From Pseudomonadota bacterium (GTDB lineage Bacteria > Pseudomonadota > Gammaproteobacteria > Enterobacterales > Succinivibrionaceae), in contig JAEWPL010000013.1 in NCBI GenBank assembly GCA_023460615.1, positions 1 through 5,659 on the forward strand: a stretch of DNA of 5,659 nucleotides. Reading direction: 5' to 3'. The position numbers were made by a program, and so were the translations under genes. Shown here piece after piece: positions 1-5,587 of this stretch. Position 1 is the stretch's first letter; each line of letters begins with the position of its first letter. Below the pieces are notes generated by a model, which saw only the letters and a program-made list of their open reading frames with translations, was not told the DNA's origin and made no database searches.

Positions 1-468
1 GCTAATTACGGTCCATCTAAACTTTGGCCTGTAGAGTATTTTGCAAAAGTCTCTGACTGGTGGATTGAACAAGGTGGTTGTGTAGTAGGTCTTGGTTCAA
101 AGAAAGATATTCCTACTGTAGAGAGTATTTACTCTCACATTCAAAACAAAGAACACTTTTACAATATTGCAGGTAATACTAATTTAACTGAAGCTCTAGA
201 TATTGTTGGTCACGCAACCGCAGCTGTTTGCAATGACTCAGGTTTAATGCACACTGTAGCTGCAGCTGATATTCCTCAAGTTTGCATCTTTGGTTCAACT
301 TCAACTCATTACACTCCACCTTTATCTGATAAAGCAATTTGTGTCGAGTCCACAGAGCCTTGTCACCCTTGTTTTAAGAGAACTTGTAAATTTAATACCT
401 ATGCTTGCCAAAAGGGTATTAAGCCAGAACTTGTAATTGAAAAACTAAAACAACTAGTAAATCTATAA
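1..468 (+). CDS. waaF: Lipopolysaccharide heptosyltransferase II (partial, C-terminal 155 residues)
   Basis: This is the C-terminal part of a glycosyltransferase family 9 enzyme. It is open from base 1 in frame 1 and stops at TAA 466-468. Family members transfer the second L-glycero-D-manno-heptose onto heptose I of the LPS inner core, using ADP-heptose at the cytoplasmic face of the inner membrane. Numbering from the window edge, the fragment opens with the NYGPSKLWP stretch (2-10) typical of WaaF after the interdomain linker. It carries the nucleotide-sugar motif NDSGLMH (78-84) and the TPPLSDKA segment (105-112) that matches WaaF rather than WaaC. Four cysteines (121, 124, 129, 136) form C-x2-C-x4-C-x6-C, a pattern found in many WaaF proteins but absent from the E. 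coli enzyme. WaaF is usually near 350 residues, so roughly the first 190 lie outside the window. The ATG at 247 is an internal Met. waaA follows after 2 bases, so the two are surely one operon. Confidence 0.9.
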   Translation, partial: ANYGPSKLWPVEYFAKVSDWWIEQGGCVVGLGSKKDIPTVESIYSHIQNKEHFYNIAGNTNLTEALDIVGHATAAVCNDSGLMHTVAAADIPQVCIFGSTSTHYTPPLSDKAICVESTEPCHPCFKRTCKFNTYACQKGIKPELVIEKLKQLVNL

Positions 469-470
469 TT

Positions 471-1748
471 ATGAAACTTTACGCACAGATAGTTCTTTTG
501 CTCTATAAAATTTTAACTATTTTTATAGCTCCTATTGGAGCTACTTTTCTAAGCTATAAAAAAAGAAAAGATCCTAGTTACGGAGTAAAGTTTTTTAATT
601 TATTAGGTTTTTACAAGAAACAATTAGGTAATTTCGTTTGGTTTCATGGAGCTTCTGTAGGTGAGATTAACGCTTTAAAACCACTAGTAAATGAATTTAC
701 TAAAACTCACCCAAATCAAAAGGTTGTGGTTACAACCATGACCATGACAGGATATTTGCAAGCAAGAACCATTAAAGATGTACACGTTGCAATCTCTCCT
801 TTAGATTCACCACTTAGCTTATGGGGCTTTTTTCATGCTTTCCATCCTAAAGCTTTATTTATCATCGATACTGAGCTTTGGCCTAATATGCTTGATAAAG
901 CATATAAAAATCATTGTCCTGTAGTTATCTTTAACGCTCGCTTGCAAGATAAGAATGTTAAAAGTTATCTAAAACATAAATTCCTCGTAAAACACCTTAT
1001 TGCAGATAAGTTATCAAGTGTTTTATGCATGAGTTTTGCCGACCTAATGCGTTTTAAGCATATTGGTGTTGATGAGGATAAATTAAAGGTTACAGGAAAC
1101 ATCAAATACGATTTAAAACCAAGAGATGAGCTATTTGCTAAGGCTTTAACTTACAAAAATCAATTGTTTAAAGGAAAAGTATTTGGAGCAATAAGTACCC
1201 ACGAGGGTGAAGAGGAAATCGTTATCAATTCCTTTATTGAAGCTAAAAAACACCTTTCTAATTTAAAATTGGTCTTAGTTCCAAGACATCAAACTACTGT
1301 AAGTAAAGCTTGCGAACTCTTAACCTCTAATCAAATTACCTTTAAAAAGAAGTCAGAATTAAAAGATCTTTGTGATTTTAGCGCTGATGTCTTAATTGGC
1401 GACACTATGGGTGAAATAGAGCTTTACTTAGGTCTGTGCGATCTAGTGTTTATGGGTGGTAGCTTTGTTAATGTAGGTGGACATAATCCTTTAGAGCCAG
1501 CTTATTTCTCACTGCCAATTCTTACAGGTCCTGATTATCACAATTTCCAAGAGCAGTTTGATAAGCTAATTGATGCTAATGGAGCCTACCTTGCTTACGA
1601 TCCTAAGGAATTAACAAGACTCATAGTAAAACTACTTGAGGATCAAGAGCTTTTAGAAAAGACTGGAATAAAAGCCCTTGATATTCAACAACAAGGGCGT
1701 GGTGCTCTTAAACGTACTTTAAGCAATATGGAGAAGTTTATTATTTAG
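471..1748 (+). CDS. waaA: 3-deoxy-D-manno-octulosonic acid (Kdo) transferase
   Basis: WaaA (KdtA, family GT30) transfers Kdo from CMP-Kdo to the tetraacylated lipid A precursor (lipid IVA) at the inner face of the cytoplasmic membrane. The 425-residue length equals that of E. coli WaaA. A hydrophobic N-terminal segment (about 7-28) is the usual membrane anchor. Next come HGASVGE (59-65), whose Glu65 aligns with the family's catalytic base, then TMTMTG (89-94) and PLDSP (110-114). DTELWPN (133-139) is a mild variant of ETELWPN. The C-terminal domain has STHEGEEE (242-249), PRH (271-273), GDTMGEIE (310-317) and GGSFVNVGGHNPLEPA (329-344). The ATG lies 2 bases after the waaF stop, without a recognisable Shine-Dalgarno, which suggests translational coupling. 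It ends in TAG and overlaps the opposite-strand flavoprotein gene by 8 bases. The nearby kdkA suggests, by analogy with Haemophilus, that this WaaA adds a single Kdo; the sequence alone cannot show this. Confidence 0.96.
   Translation: MKLYAQIVLLLYKILTIFIAPIGATFLSYKKRKDPSYGVKFFNLLGFYKKQLGNFVWFHGASVGEINALKPLVNEFTKTHPNQKVVVTTMTMTGYLQARTIKDVHVAISPLDSPLSLWGFFHAFHPKALFIIDTELWPNMLDKAYKNHCPVVIFNARLQDKNVKSYLKHKFLVKHLIADKLSSVLCMSFADLMRFKHIGVDEDKLKVTGNIKYDLKPRDELFAKALTYKNQLFKGKVFGAISTHEGEEEIVINSFIEAKKHLSNLKLVLVPRHQTTVSKACELLTSNQITFKKKSELKDLCDFSADVLIGDTMGEIELYLGLCDLVFMGGSFVNVGGHNPLEPAYFSLPILTGPDYHNFQEQFDKLIDANGAYLAYDPKELTRLIVKLLEDQELLEKTGIKALDIQQQGRGALKRTLSNMEKFII
1667..1698 (-). terminator. Probable intrinsic terminator of the kdkA-flavoprotein transcript, inside waaA
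   Basis: Read on the minus strand, GCCCTTG (1698-1692) pairs perfectly with CAAGGGC (1680-1674) across an 11-base loop and is followed at once by TTTTATT (1673-1667). It lies 42 bases beyond the flavoprotein stop codon, within the coding 3' end of waaA. On the plus strand no T run follows the same hairpin, so the signal points leftward only. The stem is short (7 bp, 5 of them G-C) and the T tract is interrupted once, so efficiency is uncertain. Confidence 0.55.
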
Positions 1749-2289
1749 CTTGAATAGACTTTAAGAAATCAATATATTCTCTTGCTCTTGCAGCAATGGC
1801 ATCTGCGTTAACAATTTCTTTATCGTTGATGCCATATAATACGAAAGTACCAGCATAATCTGCTTTGCACATCTCAAAAGCACGTAGCATGCAGGCTAAA
1901 TATTCTTCAACCTTACGGTGATGACGACCTTCAGCAGTGTATGCAGCTTCCTCACTACCACAAGTTACTGCGATTGCTACTTTCTTGCCCTCTAAATGAT
2001 TACCGTTTTTAAAAGCCCAATCTGAGGTTAGGACTTTATCAAACCATTCTTTAGTCTTTGGTGGACAGGTAAACCAATATAATGGAAACTCAAAAACTAA
2101 TGATCCGTTATTATCAATTAAACAGTGCTCTTTGCTTGCATCGATTTGACCTGTAGGGTAGCAACTTTGTAGATTGTGAATAAGAATATCATCAGGATAC
2201 TTTCTCATTTCCTCAACAAATCTACGATTTGCATTAGATAGATCATAATTTGGGTGATCTAAGATTACGACCGTTTTATTACTTTTCAC
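1741..2289 (-). CDS. Flavodoxin-fold NAD(P)H:quinone oxidoreductase (KefF/YwrO/MdaB type)
   Basis: This 182-residue protein belongs to the Flavodoxin_2 (NQO-like) family: soluble FMN or FAD enzymes that reduce quinones or related electrophiles by two electrons using NAD(P)H. It starts with a beta strand and loop, VVILDHPN (7-14), equivalent to the flavin-phosphate-binding HP motif. It contains EFPLYWFTCPP (67-77) and KEWFDKVLT (80-88), the family's hallmark block, then WAFKNGNHLEGKK (91-103) and the strand VAIAVTCGS (104-112). The start is GTG (cac at 2287-2289 on the plus strand), supported by a strong AAGGAG six bases upstream. It lies 24 bases downstream of kdkA on the same strand and is probably co-transcribed with it. 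Its tail overlaps the waaA tail by 8 bases. E. coli KefF is a close relative in form, but no potassium-efflux antiporter gene is in view, so I do not assign that role. The physiological substrate is unknown. Six cysteines (43, 56, 75, 110, 133, 141) is a high count for its size. Confidence 0.87.
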   Translation of the reverse strand: MKSNKTVVILDHPNYDLSNANRRFVEEMRKYPDDILIHNLQSCYPTGQIDASKEHCLIDNNGSLVFEFPLYWFTCPPKTKEWFDKVLTSDWAFKNGNHLEGKKVAIAVTCGSEEAAYTAEGRHHRKVEEYLACMLRAFEMCKADYAGTFVLYGINDKEIVNADAIAARAREYIDFLKSIQAK

Positions 2290-2295
2290 TTTTTG

Positions 2296-2301
2296 CTCCT
2301 T
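2296..2301 (-). promoter_or_regulatory. Ribosome binding site fixing the GTG start of the flavoprotein gene
   Basis: AAGGAG on the minus strand, six bases (CAAAAA) upstream of the GTG at 2289-2287. It is the best Shine-Dalgarno match seen before any start in the window, and it supports the GTG as the true start. Confidence 0.8.
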
Positions 2302-2313
2302 ACTCTGTCTAGC

Positions 2314-3054
2314 TTAATTTGATTTTAGAGCTTCATTACATAGTTTATTAAAATACTCTTCATTAAACTCACTTTGACAATCAAGCTTCTTTAACAGCTC
2401 TTTATTAAAGGATCTTTTTAAACGATCTAGCATGCTTTGCTTCTTATTATCGCTTAATTTTTCTAATAGGAAGCATTTGTCAAAGTCGATTACATATACC
2501 TCTAATTTATCATTAATTAGGATATTTCTAATGTTTAGATCTGTATGAAGTACACCTGCTTCAAAAAATTTCTTTATACATTTACCAATTTGTAGATATT
2601 CTTCTTCAGAAAGGTTTCTGTTTGATAGCACGTAGGATAAGTCATTAAAACCAACTAATCTCTCAATTACAATTTGTTGCTTTACACTAATTAGGTTGGT
2701 CTCTTGCCTTGCAATGATAGGTGTTGGAACAGGTAAGTTTAGTGCTTTAAGCTTTAATAGCAATCTAAACTCATCAAACGCTCTATGAGGATGACTTTCA
2801 AATTTAAAGAATTTATCTTTAACTAGCTTGCCAAACAAACCGCCTCTCTTATAGCTTCTTAAGATGAGGTTTAAGTTATCTTTAGCAAAGAGTATGGTTT
2901 GACCTCTACCACCTCTTGTCTCTACCTTAGATTGAGAGGTAATTTTAGCAAGATCAAAATAATCTTCGTAATAGGCTTGTTCTTGTGCTTTTAGCAAAAG
3001 TGAATTAACTAAATAACTAGTATTATTAAAGTCTAACTTAAAATAGTTTTCCAT
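2314..3054 (-). CDS. kdkA: 3-deoxy-D-manno-octulosonic acid (Kdo) kinase
   Basis: KdkA phosphorylates the Kdo residue already attached to lipid A, using ATP; in Haemophilus the site is O-4. It is a small eukaryote-like kinase of the Kdo/WaaP family acting at the cytoplasmic face of the inner membrane. The 246-residue protein shows RGGRGQT (47-53) as the glycine-rich phosphate loop and RSYKRGGLFGKL (66-77), a signature of KdkA. A Glu in FDEF (93-96) could be the helix C residue. ERLVGFNDL (131-139) follows at the hinge. The catalytic loop is HTDLNIRN (170-177), with Asp172 as the likely base and Asn177 as a metal ligand; VIDFDKC (188-194) replaces the usual DFG. The ATG at 3054 has a modest GGAA nine bases upstream and a perfect TATAAT further up. 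kdkA is divergent from opsX, an arrangement that brings together the enzymes making and using Kdo-phosphate. A heptose kinase (WaaP) is less likely because of the RGGLFGKL block and the OpsX neighbour. Confidence 0.92.
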   Translation of the reverse strand: MENYFKLDFNNTSYLVNSLLLKAQEQAYYEDYFDLAKITSQSKVETRGGRGQTILFAKDNLNLILRSYKRGGLFGKLVKDKFFKFESHPHRAFDEFRLLLKLKALNLPVPTPIIARQETNLISVKQQIVIERLVGFNDLSYVLSNRNLSEEEYLQIGKCIKKFFEAGVLHTDLNIRNILINDKLEVYVIDFDKCFLLEKLSDNKKQSMLDRLKRSFNKELLKKLDCQSEFNEEYFNKLCNEALKSN

Positions 3055-3080
3055 AAAGTCTTATTCCAATGTTTGTCTTC

Positions 3081-3086
3081 ATTATA
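3081..3086 (-). promoter_or_regulatory. -10 element of the kdkA promoter
   Basis: A perfect TATAAT on the minus strand (attata at 3081-3086 on plus), 26 bases upstream of the kdkA ATG. Transcription would begin near 3074, giving a leader of about 20 bases. No good -35 is visible at 16-18 base spacing (the hexamer is about AACTTT), and that position falls inside the dyad at 3102-3120, so an activator or other factor may be needed. Inferred by consensus match only. Confidence 0.55.
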
Positions 3087-3101
3087 CATTCTTATCCACT
3101 T

Positions 3102-3120
3102 TTAAAGTTAGTAACTTAAA
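3102..3120. promoter_or_regulatory. Dyad between divergent kdkA and opsX promoters, candidate operator
   Basis: AAGTTA (3105-3110), a central G (3111) and TAACTT (3112-3117) form a perfect 13-base inverted repeat. With one mismatch pair (3104/3118) it extends to 19 bases. It lies within the 106-base region between the two divergent starts, just upstream of the -10 of opsX and over the -35 position of kdkA. This placement would suit a regulator controlling both genes. The sequence is AT-rich, so chance is a real alternative, and no regulator gene is present in the window. Confidence 0.35.
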
Positions 3121-3122
3121 GC

Positions 3123-3128
3123 TACAAT
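3123..3128 (+). promoter_or_regulatory. Possible -10 element of the opsX-coaD promoter
   Basis: TACAAT, 32 bases upstream of the opsX ATG, five of six matches to the -10 consensus. The hexamer 17 bases upstream (3100-3105, TTTTAA) matches the -35 consensus at only three positions. Transcription would start near 3135 with a leader of about 26 bases. It is a candidate by position and consensus only. Confidence 0.4.
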
Positions 3129-3160
3129 AATCTAAGTTTCAACAATTTGCTTAAATTCCG

Positions 3161-4213
3161 ATGAAAAACGACTCTAAATCTATCTGTATTTTACGCTTAT
3201 CAGCTCTTGGCGATTGCATCAATGCTTTTGGTTTAGTAAATGCATTGCATAAATCAAACAAAGATATAGAAGTAAACTTCGTTATTGATAAGAGATTCTC
3301 ATCGCTTTTTATTAAGGAAGATGGCACATCTATTGTCCCGCTAACTCCTGTCGATATAAAAAAGGATGGCTTAATAAAGTCCTTTTTTAAATTAAAAAAG
3401 CAATTATCAAACCATAAGTACGATGCTTTATTTAATTTACAAACTTCAATTAAAGCATCTTTACTATCCACAGCTATAAAAGCCTCTGTAAAACTTGGTT
3501 ATGATAAAGATAGACGCAGAGAATGCCAAAATCTTTTTATAAATCATGAGGTTGTATCTCCAAAAAATCCTCATGTTTTAGCAGGCTTTTTAGAATTTGC
3601 TCATCAAAGTGGTTTTGATAAATTAACCCCATGCTGGGACTATGATTTGTCAGAACAGGAAATTGAAAGAGCTAAGACTTTAGTTCTAAATAATCAAAGA
3701 ATTTTTACTATTTCTCCTTGCTCAGCTAAAGCCATCAAGAATTGGACTGTAGATGGATATATCGCCATTGCAAAACATGCAATCGAAAAAGGATTTAAAG
3801 TAGTACTAATTGGTTCTCCAAATCCTAATGAAATGCAAATTTGCTCATTACTAAAAGATAACTTAGGTGATAATGTAATCAATTTATGTGGTAAAACTTC
3901 TCTTAGAGAATTAGCTACAGTAATCAGTCTATCAAAGCTTGTGCTATCACCAGATAGTGCTGCTATGCATTTAGCATCTTCACTTCAAGTACCTGTAATT
4001 AGCTTGTATGCTGTTCATGATCCAAAGCGAGTAGGTTCTTGGTATTTTAAAGATCTCCAGATAAGTGTTTATGACCAATTATGCAAAAAAGAACTTGATG
4101 GAAAAGAGCACAATTGGAGATATAGAGTTAAAGATCCTGATGCAATGAAGAATATTTCCATTGAGCAAGTTGTTAACACTTTTGATTACGCTATTGAAAA
4201 ATACCAAATTTAA
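3161..4213 (+). CDS. opsX: Lipopolysaccharide heptosyltransferase I, OpsX type
   Basis: This is a family 9 glycosyltransferase of 350 residues, predicted to add the first heptose to Kdo from ADP-heptose. OpsX is the heptosyltransferase I form described from H. influenzae, which acts on phosphorylated Kdo. The N-terminal Rossmann domain opens with CILRLSALGD (9-18), whose Asp18 aligns with the catalytic Asp of WaaC, and FNLQTSIKAS (91-100) follows. The C-terminal domain has SPCSAKAIKNWTVDGY (185-200), a phosphate-binding Lys/Ser block, then VVLIGSPN (214-221), LCGKTSLREL (242-251) and the sugar-nucleotide site SPDSAAMHLA (263-272). The tail VKDPDAM (323-329) is characteristic of OpsX relatives. 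The ATG starts just ahead of the conserved domain; there is no convincing Shine-Dalgarno. It diverges from kdkA and is followed after 5 bases by coaD, so opsX and coaD are probably co-transcribed. A plain WaaC or a WaaQ-like heptosyltransferase III is the alternative; the kdkA neighbour favours OpsX. Confidence 0.88.
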   Translation: MKNDSKSICILRLSALGDCINAFGLVNALHKSNKDIEVNFVIDKRFSSLFIKEDGTSIVPLTPVDIKKDGLIKSFFKLKKQLSNHKYDALFNLQTSIKASLLSTAIKASVKLGYDKDRRRECQNLFINHEVVSPKNPHVLAGFLEFAHQSGFDKLTPCWDYDLSEQEIERAKTLVLNNQRIFTISPCSAKAIKNWTVDGYIAIAKHAIEKGFKVVLIGSPNPNEMQICSLLKDNLGDNVINLCGKTSLRELATVISLSKLVLSPDSAAMHLASSLQVPVISLYAVHDPKRVGSWYFKDLQISVYDQLCKKELDGKEHNWRYRVKDPDAMKNISIEQVVNTFDYAIEKYQI

Positions 4214-4218
4214 CTACT

Positions 4219-4689
4219 ATGAATACATTAGCTGTTTTTCCTGGAACCTTTGATCCTATAACCTTAGGTCACATGGATATCATTACCAGAGCTTCAAAAA
4301 TCTTTGATAACGTTATTATTGCAGTCGCTAATAGTCCTTCTAAACATACCTTATTTGATTTAGATACTAGAGTCTCTTTAATCCAAAAATCTGTTAAAAA
4401 TTTACCTAATATCTCGGTTGAAGGTTTTTCTGGGATGTTGATTTCTTTTTTAAAAGAAAAACAAGCTAACATCTTAATCCGTGGAGTTCGATCTGTAGCT
4501 GATTTTGATTATGAAAACCAGCTAGCTGGTATGTACCGACTTGCAGCCCCTGAAATTGAGATAGTTATGTTACCATCTAACTCTCAAATCTCTTATATTT
4601 CCTCAACTTTAGTTAGAGAGGTAATTATCCATAAAGGAGATGTAACACCTTTTGTGCCTAAAGAAATTTGTGATTTAGTTAAGAAGTAA
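4219..4689 (+). CDS. coaD: Phosphopantetheine adenylyltransferase
   Basis: CoaD (PPAT) catalyses the penultimate step of coenzyme A synthesis in the cytoplasm: 4'-phosphopantetheine plus ATP gives dephospho-CoA and pyrophosphate. The 156 residues (159 in E. coli) form the nucleotidylyltransferase fold. PGTFDPITLGHMD (8-20) holds the TxGH signature (Thr15 to His18) and Thr10. IRGVRSVADFDYE (87-99) supplies Arg88 and Arg91, and ISSTLVRE (127-134) is the ATP-binding end motif. Residue 106 is Tyr, where the E. coli enzyme has Asn in its pantetheine pocket. The gene starts 5 bases after the opsX stop with no visible Shine-Dalgarno, which suggests coupling to opsX translation. Its stop is 2 bases from the stop of the convergent mutM. 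In many gammaproteobacteria coaD sits beside waaA and mutM, so this is normal context. Confidence 0.96.
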   Translation: MNTLAVFPGTFDPITLGHMDIITRASKIFDNVIIAVANSPSKHTLFDLDTRVSLIQKSVKNLPNISVEGFSGMLISFLKEKQANILIRGVRSVADFDYENQLAGMYRLAAPEIEIVMLPSNSQISYISSTLVREVIIHKGDVTPFVPKEICDLVKK

Positions 4690-4691
4690 TC

Positions 4692-5510
4692 TTACTTTTG
4701 ACAATGAGGGCAATAGTAGGTAGTGCGTTGCCCTTGAACTATCTTTTCTATTTTAGTCCCACAAGTTTGGCATGGTTCATTATAATGACCATATACTTTT
4801 AAATTCTGCACAAAGTATCCAAGTTTACCATCAGCACCTTCAAAATCTCTTATGGTTGTGCCTCCTTTTTTGATGGATTCATTCAAGATTTTAACAGTAC
4901 TTTTAACTATGGCTTGGCACTCTTGCAGAGTAATGCTGTGTGAACTTCTTGTAGGTAATATTGAGGTATCAAAGAGGATTTCACTAGCATAGATATTACC
5001 AATACCGACCACTATAGAATTATCCATTAAAGCTTGTTTAATAGATTTTTTTAATCGGTTAAGTTTTTTAAATAAATATTCTGCATTAAAGTTATCAGAT
5101 AAAGGTTCCACACCTAAGCTTTTTAACAGAGAACTTTCAAAAGGAGGATGATCTTCACCAAAATACTCAACTAAACCAAAGCGTCTAACATCGTTTAGTA
5201 CAATTTGAACATTGCTATCGGTTGTTATAGAGAAGTGATCATGAATAGACAATTGACATGGTTTATCATTAACTTTTAAATGACCTGTCATGCCAAGATG
5301 TATTAACAAATAACCTTTATCAGTGGTTATGATTATGTATTTAGCTCTTCGTTCTACCTTTAATACCTTGGCGTTTTCAAGCTTTTTAAGATCCTGAGAA
5401 AAAGGCTTTCTAAGACTCTTATCATCAAAGTAAACTTTTGAGATTTTATGAGATAGTAAAGGATCAATGATCCCTCGTCTTGTAACCTCAACTTCTGGTA
5501 ATTCAGGCAT
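4692..5510 (-). CDS. mutM: Formamidopyrimidine-DNA glycosylase (Fpg/MutM)
   Basis: MutM removes oxidised purines such as 8-oxoguanine and formamidopyrimidines from DNA and cuts the abasic strand by beta,delta-elimination. The 272 residues (269 in E. coli) begin with MPELPEVE; after Met removal the new N-terminal Pro is the catalytic nucleophile and the adjacent Glu assists. RRAKYII (54-60) carries the conserved Lys57. HLGMTG (71-76) supplies the Met that fills the gap left by the flipped base, and NDVRRFG (106-112) its companion Arg. The helix-two-turn-helix region includes GIGNIYASEILF (169-180). The C-terminal zinc finger is intact: Cys247, Cys250, Cys267 and Cys270, with QRTTYYC (261-267) holding the DNA-binding Arg262. 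The ATG has a GAGA about 6 bases upstream. An extended -10 promoter lies in the gap after the tRNA. It converges on coaD. Confidence 0.97.
   Translation of the reverse strand: MPELPEVEVTRRGIIDPLLSHKISKVYFDDKSLRKPFSQDLKKLENAKVLKVERRAKYIIITTDKGYLLIHLGMTGHLKVNDKPCQLSIHDHFSITTDSNVQIVLNDVRRFGLVEYFGEDHPPFESSLLKSLGVEPLSDNFNAEYLFKKLNRLKKSIKQALMDNSIVVGIGNIYASEILFDTSILPTRSSHSITLQECQAIVKSTVKILNESIKKGGTTIRDFEGADGKLGYFVQNLKVYGHYNEPCQTCGTKIEKIVQGQRTTYYCPHCQK
4705..4754 (+). terminator. Weak candidate terminator for the opsX-coaD transcript, inside mutM
   Basis: AGGGCAA (4707-4713) pairs perfectly with TTGCCCT (4728-4734) across a 14-base loop; two wobble pairs extend it outward. A T-rich stretch, CTTTTCTATTTT (4743-4754), follows about 6-8 bases after the stem. 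The hairpin begins 17 bases beyond the coaD stop, in the zinc-finger coding end of mutM. The gap before the T tract makes it a poor match to a classical intrinsic terminator. Confidence 0.3.
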
Positions 5511-5541
5511 AATAATTCTCTACAACTAATACACTAAAGTC

Positions 5542-5550
5542 ATTGTATCA
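5542..5550 (-). promoter_or_regulatory. Extended -10 promoter for mutM
   Basis: On the minus strand TGATACAAT reads as TGn followed by TACAAT, an extended -10 element that can work without a good -35; none is visible upstream. It ends 31 bases before the mutM ATG, so the leader would be about 25 bases. It sits between the tRNA 3' end and mutM, giving mutM its own start even if tRNA transcripts also read through. Confidence 0.45.
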
Positions 5551-5587
5551 CATCAGAGAATTTAGGGGATTGTGTTTAAGAGAGGAA

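Noticed and set aside
247..468. Short 73-residue reading frame starting at an internal ATG
   Set aside because: It is in frame with and part of the WaaF coding region, which is open from base 1; the ATG is the Met in the NDSGLMH motif.
1781..1795. TTGCT/AGCAA hairpin after waaA as a rightward terminator
   Set aside because: Five-base stem with no T tract following; expected often by chance in this AT-rich sequence.
1741..2289. Naming the flavoprotein kefF
   Set aside because: The family fits, but KefF is defined by its role with a KefC antiporter and no such gene is in the window; MdaB and YwrO types match about as well.
3151..3471. Minus-strand open frame of 106 residues
   Set aside because: It lies antisense to the opsX coding start, has no recognisable motif, and opsX in the other strand has clear family motifs over the same bases.
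3694..3882. Minus-strand open frame of 62 residues inside opsX
   Set aside because: Antisense shadow of the opsX C-terminal domain with no family resemblance.
4269..4472. Minus-strand open frame of 67 residues inside coaD
   Set aside because: Antisense shadow of coaD, whose signature motifs are encoded on the plus strand here.
4635..4655. AAAGG/CCTTT hairpin near the coaD end as a leftward mutM terminator
   Set aside because: Only 5 bp, no G-C-rich core and no convincing T run on the minus strand.
5511..5587. A small gene or terminator between mutM and the tRNA
   Set aside because: No open frame of note and no stable hairpin with a T run; only the extended -10 element stands out.
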